Below, one piece after another: positions 53,011-62,881 of a DNA stretch of 64,000 bases. A model generated the notes under the pieces. That model saw only the letters and a list, made by a program, of their open reading frames with translations. It was not told the origin of the DNA and did not search any database. Source of the DNA: Ophioceras dolichostomum. Its lineage: Eukaryota; Ascomycota; Sordariomycetes; Magnaporthales; Ophioceraceae. A program made the translations under genes and the position numbers. The stretch lies in the NCBI GenBank assembly GCA_003049485.1, contig PYST01000057.1:85868-149867 (forward strand), given 5' to 3'. The first letter of the stretch is position 1. The number at the start of each line of letters is the position of its first letter.

Positions 53011-53674
53011 TTTTCCCCTCGTCGTACCGCGACGAGCCCGCCGCCAGCGCCACTACCACCACCAAAACCCACGAAGAAGTAGAGATCTCTCTTCCCCACA
53101 AGCACGCCGGACGGGAAGGTCAATACTCTTCATTCTCTGCCTCCGCCGCACTTCCTCCCCGCAAAGAGCAGCGCTTTAGCGAGGAAGAAGTCCGCATTAC
53201 TCGTGAAGAGGAGCATTACCGCCGTCCCGGTACCCATCATCAAGAGTACTACGAAGAGCGCAGGTTAGTAATTGCTAGTAGCTCCGGCCCCCTCCGGACT
53301 TGTCTCCCCTTGTTCAACCAACATGGATGAGATCCCTGCTAACTCACGAGTGAAGGCCCCAATCCCACTACTCCGATACTCGCATCGAGATCGACCACAC
53401 CCACCAGCCCTACAGCTCAGCCATTGACATCGCCGAGCGTGAATACCGTGCCCGCTACCAGCCCAACTACCGCGAGGAAGTCCACATCACCGGATCCACC
53501 GTCGATCCGCCTTCCCGCCGCCCCGTCTACAAGGAGCAGCACTCAGTCCACATCGACGAGACCGTCGAGGTGCCCCGCCTGAGCCGTCCCTCCCACTACT
53601 ACAAGGAGAACGTCAAGATCACCTCTGAAGAGGAGACCGTCGAGATCCCCCGGTCTACTACTTCTTCTAAGAAG
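53011..53674 (+). CDS. HEX1: HEX1 N-terminal extension (long isoform exons, start unresolved)
   Basis: An open, codon-biased frame continues upstream of the HEX1 core start: exon 53011-53263, then 53356-53674 joined to the core. The intron has donor GTTAGTAA, branch GCTAAC and acceptor GTGAAG, and the join reads YYEERRPQSHYSD. The sequence is rich in repeats like YKEN-VKIT and EEVEI, consistent with the long alternatively spliced HEX1 forms known in other fungi. It has no in-frame ATG. On its left is either an intron end (CTAAC branch, AACAG at 53006-53010) or a start at ATG 52984 that would reach this frame only with one more base in the TTTTCCCC run. Confidence 0.7.
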
Positions 53675-54380
53675 ATGGGCTACTACGACGACGACGGCCA
53701 CTACCACTCGTTCCGCGAGGGCCTTCACCGGGCCGCGGACCGCCTGGTCTACCCGCAGGACGAGCGGGTCGAGATCACCAAGGTCCGCGAGAGCCACCAC
53801 CACCACCCCCACCACCCGGCCCGCCCCAGCGCCTTCGTGACCGACACCGTCACCATCCCCTGCCACCACATCCGCCTGGGCGACATCCTCCTGCTCCAGG
53901 GCAGGCCCTGCCAGGTCATCCGCATCTCGTCGTCCTCGGCCACGGGCCAGTACCGCTACCTGGGCGTCGACCTGTTCACCAAGCAGCTGCACGAGGAGTC
54001 GTCCTCCATCTCCAACCCGTCGCCCAGCGTCGTGGTCCAGTCCATGCTTGGCCCGGTCTTCAAGCAGTACCGCGTTCTTGACATGCAGAACGGCGAGAGT
54101 ATGTTTTGCCTTCCATCATTCGTCTCCTATATACATCTCTTTTTATCTTCACCTGAGCCATTGATCACTAACGTCTTGTCGTTTCTGCAATGTAGTCGTC
54201 GCTATGACCGAGACCGGCGACGTCAAGCAGTCCCTGCCCGTCATCGACCAGTCCAACCTATACGCCCGCCTGGCCCGCGCCTTCGAGTCCGGCCGCGGCA
54301 GCGTTCGCGTCCTGGTCGTCAACGACAAGGGCCGCGAGATGGCCGTCGACATGAAGGTCATCCACGGCTCGCGTCTGTAA
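53675..54380 (+). CDS. HEX1: Woronin body major protein HEX1 (core isoform)
   Basis: The core isoform starts at ATG 53675 (MGYYDDDGHYHSF). It runs to 54098, is spliced to 54196 (donor GTATGTTT, acceptor ATGTAG, restoring GEIVAMTE), and stops at 54380, giving 202 residues. The C-terminus is SRL, the PTS1 peroxisomal signal that brings HEX1 into peroxisomes. There it self-assembles into the dense crystalline core from which Woronin bodies bud. The eIF5A-like double-barrel fold is recognisable from VTIPCHHIRLGDILLLQ and the MGPVF-like LGPVFKQYRVLDM. A His/Pro-rich linker (HHHHPHHPARP) separates the conserved first helix from the fold. In the cell these bodies plug septal pores after wounding. 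The gene alone marks the source as a filamentous ascomycete. Confidence 0.96.
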
Positions 54381-54900
54381 AAGCTTTTCAACATCACGAC
54401 GCGTGTTCTCTTTTTAACCCAAGTGACGCGTCTCCCTTCTCGCACCCCGCCATGACCCAACTCATGGTAGTGTATGATTAGGGACCGCTGTCATCAATTC
54501 TCTTGTTGGTGTAGGACGTAGTTAGGTAGTAGATAGTCAAATCTTTCTCTATCTCTGCCTCTATCGTCTCACCGTATTTCTCATTCATCAGATTGCATAA
54601 AATCATGAAGTTGTGGATAGTTCGGATGGGATATAGGATGTAGGTAGCCATTGTAATTGAACGTCACATAGCCCCCCTGAGCTTTTGGTGTCCCGCTACC
54701 GTGTTCCCGTGATCTATTAGGGCCTTCTCGGTCCTTTCCTCCCCCTCCCATCCTCTAGGCTTCAGCACTTCAGCGCACCAGCTCCCTGTTTGCCTCCAAA
54801 GTTGCGCTATCTCCAGGTACGCACATCCAGAACCGTCATGAAGTTGTCATTTATCTTTGTCAGGGTGGCCAGCCCAGTGTCCCGGTTCTCATGATTCTGG

Positions 54901-55325
54901 TCATACTACTCGATAGAAATCATCCTGCTCCTTGACCACCTCAAGACGCTGCTGCTGCTGCTGCTTCTTCCCGCTTCGACCGGGCGTCCCTGTCCGGCTG
55001 GTGTCATTGGGGCGAGACGTTCGAGACAATGGTGGCCTCCTATGATTGGGGGAGGTGGCAGCTCCGCGAACTGGATCGCCCTTCAGCTCCGGCGGCGCGC
55101 GACGATAGATCGGGACGGCGGCCGCTGATGCTGCTGCTGCTGCCACCGAAGAATCCACTACCTGTAGCGGCGGAAGCAGTGGTGAAAGGGGTAGGGGGAA
55201 GGCCGATAGGAAGAAGAAGCGGCAGCTGTGGCAGAAGAAGGAGTAGGCCGATACGAAGAAGACGAATAACTGGACCGCGAAAAGTGAAATACGCCATCGC
55301 CATCGACATCGACGTTCCTGCTCAT
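54901..55325 (-). CDS. Possible small basic protein, two exons, unknown function
   Basis: Exon 1 (55325-55162) starts with MSRNVDVDGDGVF and contains the repeat SSYRPTPSS / SSYRPSPYP. A GTAGTGG donor follows CTACAG. Exon 2 (55039-54901) begins after ACCEPTOR-like AATCATAG and ends QRLEVVKEQDDFYRVV. The phases match and give 100 residues, Ser-, Arg- and Gln-rich. I recognise no family. The weak donor and the open frame through the intron in another phase keep confidence low. If real, it is convergent with HEX1, only about 520 nt from its stop. Confidence 0.35.
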
Positions 55326-56734
55326 GCTGTACACACTCGTGAAGCGGCAAAGGGGTCGGCTGATTGTGAGTACTAGTAGTCCGAGAGGAGGGCGCCTAGC
55401 CCTCTCTCCTCGGCTGCTGTGGCGAAGGCAAAGAAAGGCCAGGTCGACGCGGCGAGGTTCGTATGCATGATTGCGTCGGCGCGCTAGTCACCACCACCCG
55501 GTAACGGGCTTGGAAGCTAAGAAGTTGACCACTACACCGGTGTGCTGCCCCAACTTCTCTGTTCTTGGAAGTCGAGGCGCTGGGGGACGGAGGCATGCCG
55601 CGAGATAGCGATGAAGGCAAGGTGGAGTTGTGGTGGAGGGCGTATCTCGGACTGTCTCTTTCCCCACCATCCCTCCCCATTGCGACCTCCCGTACCGGCA
55701 GAAACAACACGGCCTGCCTTCACCCTGTCGGTGCTGTACGTCGTCGTCTATTTGGCCTTCGTCGCGAGAGAGTGAGCGGTCCAGCCTGCCGCCTGCGACG
55801 GACTGGTTAGACAGGACGCAGCGGCCACAGCCATCGTCCTTGGCATCATCTTGGCCAATCTGAAGGTTTTTCTCCTTGTCTTTGCTACTCCGTATGTCCG
55901 GTTTGTCGACGGCCGCAGCGATAGGCGGGTTCCAGGAGCGCGACCAGCCGTGCCGGGTCTTTCTGAACACTGGGTCTGGAAGGAAATGCACGATTGCGCA
56001 CCTCCTCGTGAATAAGAACGAACCTCTGGTCCCCGTGGTGTTCGAACTGCAGGCCATTGCGACGCTCATGCACATCCGGGATCCCACCTGGTTCCCATTC
56101 TGACGCTCCCAGGCGGTCTCCACCACTCAGCGTGGTCCCGTTTGCCCTGCTTAGGGCAAGGGTAAGGGGAAGGGCAAAGTGGTCGCGCCGGCCTCGCCGG
56201 TCCGGCCGCTTCCCGGCAGCAACGCCGCTCTGTTCGCTAGGTCCTCCAACGCGACCCTTATCTGTCGTTAGTCGCTGGGGCCCTTTTTTTTTTTTTAAGG
56301 ACGGGGGTGGGGGAAGTTGGCCGTGCTTGAGCTTTTTGAGCTCTTTGACCTCCCAATTCCCATGGTGTGTCTCAGAATGGAACGGCACTCCGTAGGATCA
56401 AAGTCCCAGGAAAGTCGATAAGATACTCGTAGCTCAGAGGGGTCTCACTGTATTCGATAATCTCGCAAGCCGGAGTCAAGTTGACCGTGTTTGAGGAGAT
56501 TCGGAGAATCGCGCTATGTTATACTAGATGCTGTTGGATGAGGCGAGTCCAAGTCACTGGCAGGCTATGCAAGGCACAAGGCGGACGCTACGTCAAACCC
56601 CACCTAAAATTCCACATATGTCATCTCTAACTCCCCCGGGTGTCTGAGCTTGCCAACCACCACCGAACTTCTTATTGGAAGTAGATGACTTAGCTTGCTA
56701 TCTAGCCTCCAGTTCTTCAAACCCTTCTGCGATC
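55326..56734. other. Intergenic interval upstream of RQC2
   Basis: Moderately long frames occur on both strands (for example a plus-strand frame ending HIRDPTWFPF near 56,100 and minus-strand frames opposite), but none has consistent codon bias or splice support. A T-run of 14 is at about 56,284-56,297. The right end should hold the RQC2 promoter. Confidence 0.4.
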
Positions 56735-59700
56735 ATGAAACAGCGGTTTTCGTCCCTTGACGTGAAGGTAAGTTCAGCCCTGACCGAAGAGTCTGTCCTC
56801 TCGCGCAGAGCTGAAGTCTAACCCCGCACTTACCCTTCTGCTATGCAGGCCATCAGCCAGGAGCTCCAGGCGAGCTTGGTTAGTCTACGGCTCTCGAACG
56901 TGTACGACCTCTCGTCCAAGATCCTGCTCCTCAAGTTCGCAAAGCCCGAGAACAAGAAACAGCTGGTGATCGAGTCCGGCTTCCGCTGCCACCTGACCGA
57001 TTTCGCCCGGACGACTGCCCCCGCGCCCTCGAACTTTGTCTTTCGCCTGCGGAAATTCCTCAGGACGCGCCGGGTCACCGCCGTCTCGCAGATCGGCACC
57101 GACAGGATCATAGAGTTCCAGTTCAGTGACGGACAGTACCGGCTGTACTTAGAGTTCTTTGCTGTGAGTCGCCACTGCTGCTACACTTGCCATTGGTACT
57201 ATCCTGTACCTTGGCTCCCTACTGGGTTGCTTCCTGTGGCAACCACCGGCCAGAAGAAATCTACGAGAGAAACCGCTGACCGACAGATGGCCCCGGATGG
57301 ATGTCACAGAGCGGTAATGTTATCCTCACAGACCACGAACTGAAAATCCTCACACTACTGCGAAACGTATCGGAGGGGGAAGGCCAGGAGCCACAACGGG
57401 TCGGCTTGACATACTCGCTCGATAACAGGCAGAACTTCGGCGGCGCTCCTGCGCTCACCAAAGAACGCCTACGAGATGCCTTGACCACAACTGTCGAAAG
57501 GGCTGCAGCAGCGACGCAGTCCGGAGCAAAGAAGATCAAGAGGAAGGCCGGCGGCGACTTGCGAAGAGGCCTTGCAACTACTATCACGGAGCTCTCGCCG
57601 ACGCTGGTCGACCATGCCTTGAAGGCGAACTACTTTGACGCCACAACTGCGCCCTCGGACATATTATCAAACGATGCCGCGTTCGAGACCTTATTCCAGG
57701 CTCTGGAACAAGCCCGTAGCATTGTTAACGCTATCACGGGCTCGGCTACTGTCAAGGGTTACATCGTGGCCAAGAGGAGAGACGCAGAGGCGAACTCGGG
57801 CCCCAGTTCAAGGGCTGCCGAAATCAAACCCTTCGTTGACGGCGCAAGCAGAGGACTTCTCTACGAAGACTTCAGCCCTTTCCTACCACAGCAGTTCGCA
57901 GATGATCCCAAGAACGTAATCTTAGAATTTACGGGCTTCAACCAGACCGTTGACGAGTTCTTCTCCTCGCTGGAGGGCCAAAAGCTCGAGTCTCGGCTCA
58001 CTGAGAAGGAGGCCGCCGCCAAGAGGAAGCTAGACGCCGTCAGGGGTGAGCACGCGAAGAGGATAGAAGGCCTCCAGGGCACCCAGCTGCTGAACATGCG
58101 CAAGGCAGCCGCCATCGAGGCGAACGTCGAGAGGATCCAGGAGGCTATGGATGCCGTGATCAGCCTGCTCGAGCAGGGCATGGACTGGTCAGATGTTGCC
58201 ATGCTGATCGAGCGGGAAAAGAAGCACCAGAACCCCGTCGCCATGATCATCAAGCTTCCACTTAAGCTGGCCGAAGACACGATAACTTTAATGGTAGGGG
58301 AAGCGGCGGAGGGTGTCGACGAGGAAGACAACGAGGGGTACGAAACGAACTCAGAGGCCTCAGACGAAGAAGACGATGCAGATGCGGAGGGCGGCGACGG
58401 CGCCGCCCCCACTAGATTAGCGGGCGAGCTGCTCGAAGTCGACATCAACCTCAACCTGTCGCCATGGGCCAACGCGGGCGAGTACTACGACCAAAGGCGC
58501 AGCGCGGCCGAGAAGCAAGAGAAGACGATACAGAACTCCACCATGGCGCTCAAGAGCGCGGAGCAGAAGATCGTGCGAGACCTGAAGCATGGCCTCAAGC
58601 AGGAGAAGCCCGTGATCCAGCCGATCCGGCGCCAGCTGTGGTTCGAGAAGTTCCTGTGGTTCGTCTCGTCGGACGGCTACCTCGTGCTGGCGGGCCGCGA
58701 CGCGCAGCAGAACGAGATGCTGTACCGTCGGCATCTGCGGAAAGGCGACATCTACGTACACGCGGACCTGAACGGCGCCCCCAGCGTCGTGATCAAGAAC
58801 AACCCGCGCACGCCCGACGCGCCCGTGCCGCCGTCGACGCTATCTCAAGCCGGCCAGCTTGCCGTCTGTGCGTCCGAGGCGTGGGACTCCAAGGCCGGCA
58901 TGGGCGCGTGGTGGGTTCCCGCGGATCAGGTATCCAAGGCGGCACCCATGGGCGAGTTCTTGCCTACGGGGAGCTTCGCGGTCGGCGGCAAGAAGAACTT
59001 CTTGCCGCCGCCGCAGCTGTTGATGGGCTTCGGGCTGATGTTCAAAGTCAGCGAAGAGAGTAAGGTGAAGCATTTTAAGCAGCATAGGATATACGGCGGG
59101 CTGGACAGTGCCAACCAGGCTACGTCCGCAGGGCGCGAACCTGTGACGGCCGAGAGCACGAGAGATGATGAAGGAGAGAACAAGAAGCCTGCTGCTCCCG
59201 TCCCCGAGCCGGAGCCTAAAGAGGTCGCTAACGAGGCCGAGGAAGGCGAAGAGGAAGACGACGAGGAGGAGAACTCGGCGAGGCAGAACCCACTCCAAGC
59301 CAGGGTCGGACGAAGCACTTCAAGCCAGCAGAAGCCAGCGCTCGCCGACAACGAGACAGCCTCCCAGCCCCCAGCAGAGGCCCTGGCAGCCCTGCAAGTG
59401 ACAAACACACCCGAAGTTGTCCAGGACTCCGAGTCCCTCCAGATCCAGGCCTCCCACGAGCCAACTCCAGAAGACCTTGCCAACGCAGACAACGACGACG
59501 AAAACTCCAACCTCGAGCCTCTTCCGGCCGAGCAACAAACCGGCAGAAGCACACCCACGCCGTCAATAGCCAGCACAACCGCCACGCGCAAGGACGGCGG
59601 CGGCCAGCCGAAGCGCGGCCAGCGCGGCAAAGCCAAGAAGATAGCCGCCAAGTACAAAGACCAGGACGACGAAGACCGCGCCACGGCCGAGCAGCTCCTC

Positions 59701-60411
59701 GGCGCCGCCGCGGGGCGGCTCAAGCGCGAGGCGGAGGCCAAGGCCCGCGCAGAGGCACAGGCCGCCGCCGCCGCGGCGAGCGAGCGGCGGCGCGCGCAGC
59801 ACCAGCGCAGACAGCAGGAGACTGCTGCTCATGAGGAGGCGAGGCGGCGGCTTATGGATGAGAACAATAAGACAGGAGGAGGAGGAGGGCGACGAGACGG
59901 AGCCGCCGCTATTGCCGGGGCTGGCTCGGGAGGGGGAGGAGGAGGAGGGGAAGACGAAGAAGTCGCCGATGACCTCGCCGTCCTGGAGGCGCTCGTGGGC
60001 ACGCCCCTGCCCGGGGACGAGATCCTGGAGGTTCTGCCGGTGTGCGCTCCCTACGCGGCCATGACGAGGGTGAAATACAAGGCGAAGATGCAGCCGGGAC
60101 CGATGAAGAAGGGAAAAGCCGTCAAGGAGGTTCTGGAAGGGTGGAAGAGCGCTGCTGCCGCTGCCATCGCTGCTGTCGCTGCGGGTAAGAAGGGAGGGGC
60201 GGCTGCGAAGCAGGCGGTGGACGAGAGCGCGACGGACACGGAGAGGATGTGGCCGAGGGAGGTGGAGCTTATTAAGGGGATTAAGCCAGAGGAGGCTGTC
60301 AATTGCGTGCCTGTTGGTAAGGTGAAGCTGATGCTGTCGGGGGGGACGTCTGGTGGTGGGGGTGGTGGTGGTGGTGATAAGAGTTCTAAGGGGAAGAAGG
60401 GGAAGCGTTGA
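56735..60411 (+). CDS. RQC2: Ribosome quality control complex subunit 2 (NFACT family, Rqc2/Tae2/NEMF)
   Basis: Three exons: 56735-56767, 56849-57163 and 57310-60411. The donors are GTAAGTTC and GTGAGTCG; the acceptors end TATGCAG and GTCACAG. The product is 1,149 residues, and the tiny first exon supplies MKQRFSSLDVK. Rqc2 binds stalled 60S subunits carrying peptidyl-tRNA, recruits the E3 ligase Ltn1 and directs Ala/Thr (CAT) tailing. Visible landmarks: Asp9 and the Asp96-Arg97 pair, which match residues needed for CAT-tailing in yeast; the NFACT-N region to about 500; the NFACT-R/DUF814 block at about 555-670 (QLWFEKFLWFVSSDGYLVLAG, then HADLNGAPSVVI); a long acidic, Ala-rich linker; and the NFACT-C domain from about 1010. 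A Gly-rich, Lys-rich tail ends the protein. Starts drawn at 56843 or 57301 are splice-acceptor artefacts. Confidence 0.95.
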
Positions 60412-61045
60412 TGATGGACGATGGTGGAAGAGGAGAGGAGAGATGGGGACAGACAGAGGCTACCGCTATGGGATCCCGTTGTTCATCAAGAGGGCTTTTC
60501 TAGCGCGTATGAAGTTGCTACTGGCCTCGGACATGCACAGGAAGGCATCACGACCAACTGTTGGACGTTCATCACCTTGCTACATAGATTTCACTAGATA
60601 TTTCAAAACCAGGGAACCAATCACATCGGTCCCATTGCTTTCCATTGCACTTTTTTGTTCGCCAGGGTGATTTAGGTAATTAAAATGCTTATTGTTTATT
60701 TGTTGTATCGAGATGTGAACGAGCGAACATCCAAGATCGCCATAAAGAACATCCAAGATCGCTATAAAGAACAAATAAACAAAGAGAAGAAAAGTTATTG
60801 TTACCCGAAAAAGGGCATCCTTTGTTACCTTTGTGTTCTGCAGCTGCAGCTACCCAATTGGCCGACGCAAAAATGAGCGAGCGGGCCAGTAGCACGCATC
60901 ACTCGAGGGGAGGAGGGAGGAAGTGTGGATGGATGTGGACTACGAGGAGCGAAGCACCCCCTTGAGCAAACCTACCTTGTAGGTACCAATCCGTGTCCTA
61001 CCTACCTCTCCTGCCTCTCTCTCCCTCCCCTCCCCTCCCCTCCCC
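60412..61045. other. Intergenic interval between convergent genes
   Basis: Short spacer holding the 3' ends of RQC2 (plus) and the following minus-strand gene. It contains two near-identical pieces AACATCCAAGATCGC (60,726 and 60,749), a GTAGGTACC motif near 60,978 and a CCCCT run at 61,026-61,047. No gene is seen. Confidence 0.5.
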
Positions 61046-62881
61046 TCAAAGAAAATGATTCGTCCCCAAAACCACCCCACTAGCCCTCCGATCAGCACAA
61101 CTCACGCAGTTCTCCCTCCCACCCGGCATCGAGCAGTAACACAACGGCTGCACCGCCCCGCGCAGGCTGAGCTCCTCGCGGCTGCTATTCGGGATGATGA
61201 CCATCGCCGCCGCCGCCGCCGCCGCGCGCCTCCGGAGGCGGCGCCTGACGGCCTCGGTCTCGGCCGCCTCCGCCGCGGCCACGGCGGCGGCCCGGGCGCG
61301 CGCCACGCGGGCGTGGTGCCGGCGGAGGGCGGCGGCGTCGCAGTCTGGGCAGCTGGAGTCTGAGGCGATGAGGCGGTCGTGGAGGGGGTAGAAGGTGAGG
61401 GGGAAGGACTCGGAGGGGTTGTTGGTATTATTGTTGTTGTTGCTGGTGCTGGAGTTGCGGCTGTGGGGGCGGCCGTGGAACGCGGCGGGGGCGGATTTTG
61501 GGGGTGGTGAGGGTGAGTAGGTCCGTGGGAGGAGGAGGGTGGTTGTCCCCGATTCGGCGGCCGGGGCGGATTTTGGTGTCGGTGAGACGGAGTAGGTCCG
61601 TGGGAGGAGGATGGTCGTCTCTGGCTCTTGCTCTGGAGCAGCGGAGGCCGAGGTGGCGGGAGCGGGACCAGCTGGCCTAGGGGGGGCGAGTTGCGGGAGG
61701 GACTTGTTTTTGGGATGACCTGAGTGCACCGCGGCGCTCGACAGGCCTAGAATGGGTGCTAGACGGGCACGCCTGGTAATACGAGTGCGTGAACCGTCGC
61801 CGCCGCGGAGCGTGGGCTGGTACGGCGCTGTTGGCTCCGTCTCCGTCACCTCGCACGCCGTTGTCGATGAGGACTCTATAAGCGGCGACAGGAACGCGCG
61901 GTGAGGTCGGTATGGCCAGCATGGTGGGCATGGACCGTTTGATTCCCCTTCCGACGGGGTCGACGACGAGGACTCGTTATGAGAGGTCGGTAAAGTGTGT
62001 AGGTTCGGCGAAGATGCGGTGTGCCGCCCACGCGAGGGTCGATACGGGCGGTAGGGCCTGTTGAGCTCCTCCTTCGCTGATGGCGTCGGCGACGGCAATG
62101 GCGATGAATGCGGCGAAAGCTTAGTCGGAGAGGTGGGCGCTGATGCCACGGGCGGTCGGCTGGTGCTTGACTGAAGGGCCCGGCCGGCCGGTGCGCGGTA
62201 GGCGCGGTACGGGGGAGGAGCGGCCTCGGAATCGGCCTGCTTCCCGCCGTTCTCGGCCCACACCATGGTATCGGCCACCAGTCTCTCCGCCCACTCCGTC
62301 GCGGCCGTGGCCTCGCCGCCCCATTGTCCTAACACTAACGCTCCCTCGCACCGCTGGTCGCTGGGGGACTTACCGAGCGTGAACGCGAGGCTCTCAACCT
62401 CTGCCCTGCACGTAGGGGCCTCCCGAGAGGAAGGAGATGGACCGCACAACAGGTGGCTGCCAGGGATCATGCCGCTCTGCCGGTTCGTAGGACGGAAAAT
62501 ACCGCTCTCGTTCTTCCGCGACCAGTAGTTGGCGATGATGTCAGCATTGGATAGGTTCAGCGGCTTGTAGTAGTCCTCACAGGTGGGACACCATCCGTGT
62601 TCAACCACGAGAACCACCTCCGGACGGCCGCACGAGACGAAAGACGCCGAAGTCGGTGTTCGAATCGGGCTGTTGAGGCTGCTACTGCTGCTGCTCGTAT
62701 TGCTCTTTGGGAGGATCTTGGAGGACAAGCGCCGGAGGAGCTTCCGAGTCGTCATGGGCTCCTCGACCGGGAGATCGCAGTGGTCACAGGGAAACTCGTA
62801 CTCCTGCTCGTGGGCACATACGGTGTATACAAACCTAAAAGATTGACACCGGGGCGAGTTGGTGCAGATAGACCCGGCCAT
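61046..62881 (-). CDS. Fungal protein with terminal Cys motifs and Pro/Ser-rich middle
   Basis: A single exon of 611 residues starts at ATG 62881 (MAGSICTNSPRC). The first 110 residues contain spaced cysteines and histidines: CAHEQEYEFPCDHC, then EHGWCPTCEDYY, a layout able to bind zinc. The middle (about 150-480) is low complexity, with PYRPYRP-type repeats and two copies of TTxLLPRTYSxSPxPKSAPAA. Near the C-terminus there is SSCPDCDAA, an Ala/Arg-rich helical segment that could form a coiled coil, and a second Cys cluster (CYCSMPGGRENCVSC). There is no signal peptide or membrane span. I do not recognise the family, although cysteine-framed N-termini of this look are common in fungal proteins of unknown role. 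The middle is likely disordered. Confidence 0.7.
   Translation of the reverse strand: MAGSICTNSPRCQSFRFVYTVCAHEQEYEFPCDHCDLPVEEPMTTRKLLRRLSSKILPKSNTSSSSSSLNSPIRTPTSASFVSCGRPEVVLVVEHGWCPTCEDYYKPLNLSNADIIANYWSRKNESGIFRPTNRQSGMIPGSHLLCGPSPSSREAPTCRAEVESLAFTLGKSPSDQRCEGALVLGQWGGEATAATEWAERLVADTMVWAENGGKQADSEAAPPPYRAYRAPAGRALQSSTSRPPVASAPTSPTKLSPHSSPLPSPTPSAKEELNRPYRPYRPSRGRHTASSPNLHTLPTSHNESSSSTPSEGESNGPCPPCWPYRPHRAFLSPLIESSSTTACEVTETEPTAPYQPTLRGGDGSRTRITRRARLAPILGLSSAAVHSGHPKNKSLPQLAPPRPAGPAPATSASAAPEQEPETTILLPRTYSVSPTPKSAPAAESGTTTLLLPRTYSPSPPPKSAPAAFHGRPHSRNSSTSNNNNNTNNPSESFPLTFYPLHDRLIASDSSCPDCDAAALRRHHARVARARAAAVAAAEAAETEAVRRRLRRRAAAAAAAMVIIPNSSREELSLRGAVQPLCYCSMPGGRENCVSCADRRASGVVLGTNHFL

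Noticed and set aside
55496..55560. D-arm-like GGTGTAGTGGTCAA on the minus strand
   Set aside because: No T-loop consensus follows at the right distance and the acceptor ends do not pair.
55488..56388. Overlapping minus-strand frames of 167-212 codons upstream of RQC2
   Set aside because: They overlap equally long frames on the other strand, show no family signal, and I could not join them into a splice-consistent gene.
56843..57343. Stand-alone plus-strand gene starting at ATG 56843
   Set aside because: That ATG is inside a TATGCAG splice acceptor; the segment is exon 2 of RQC2.
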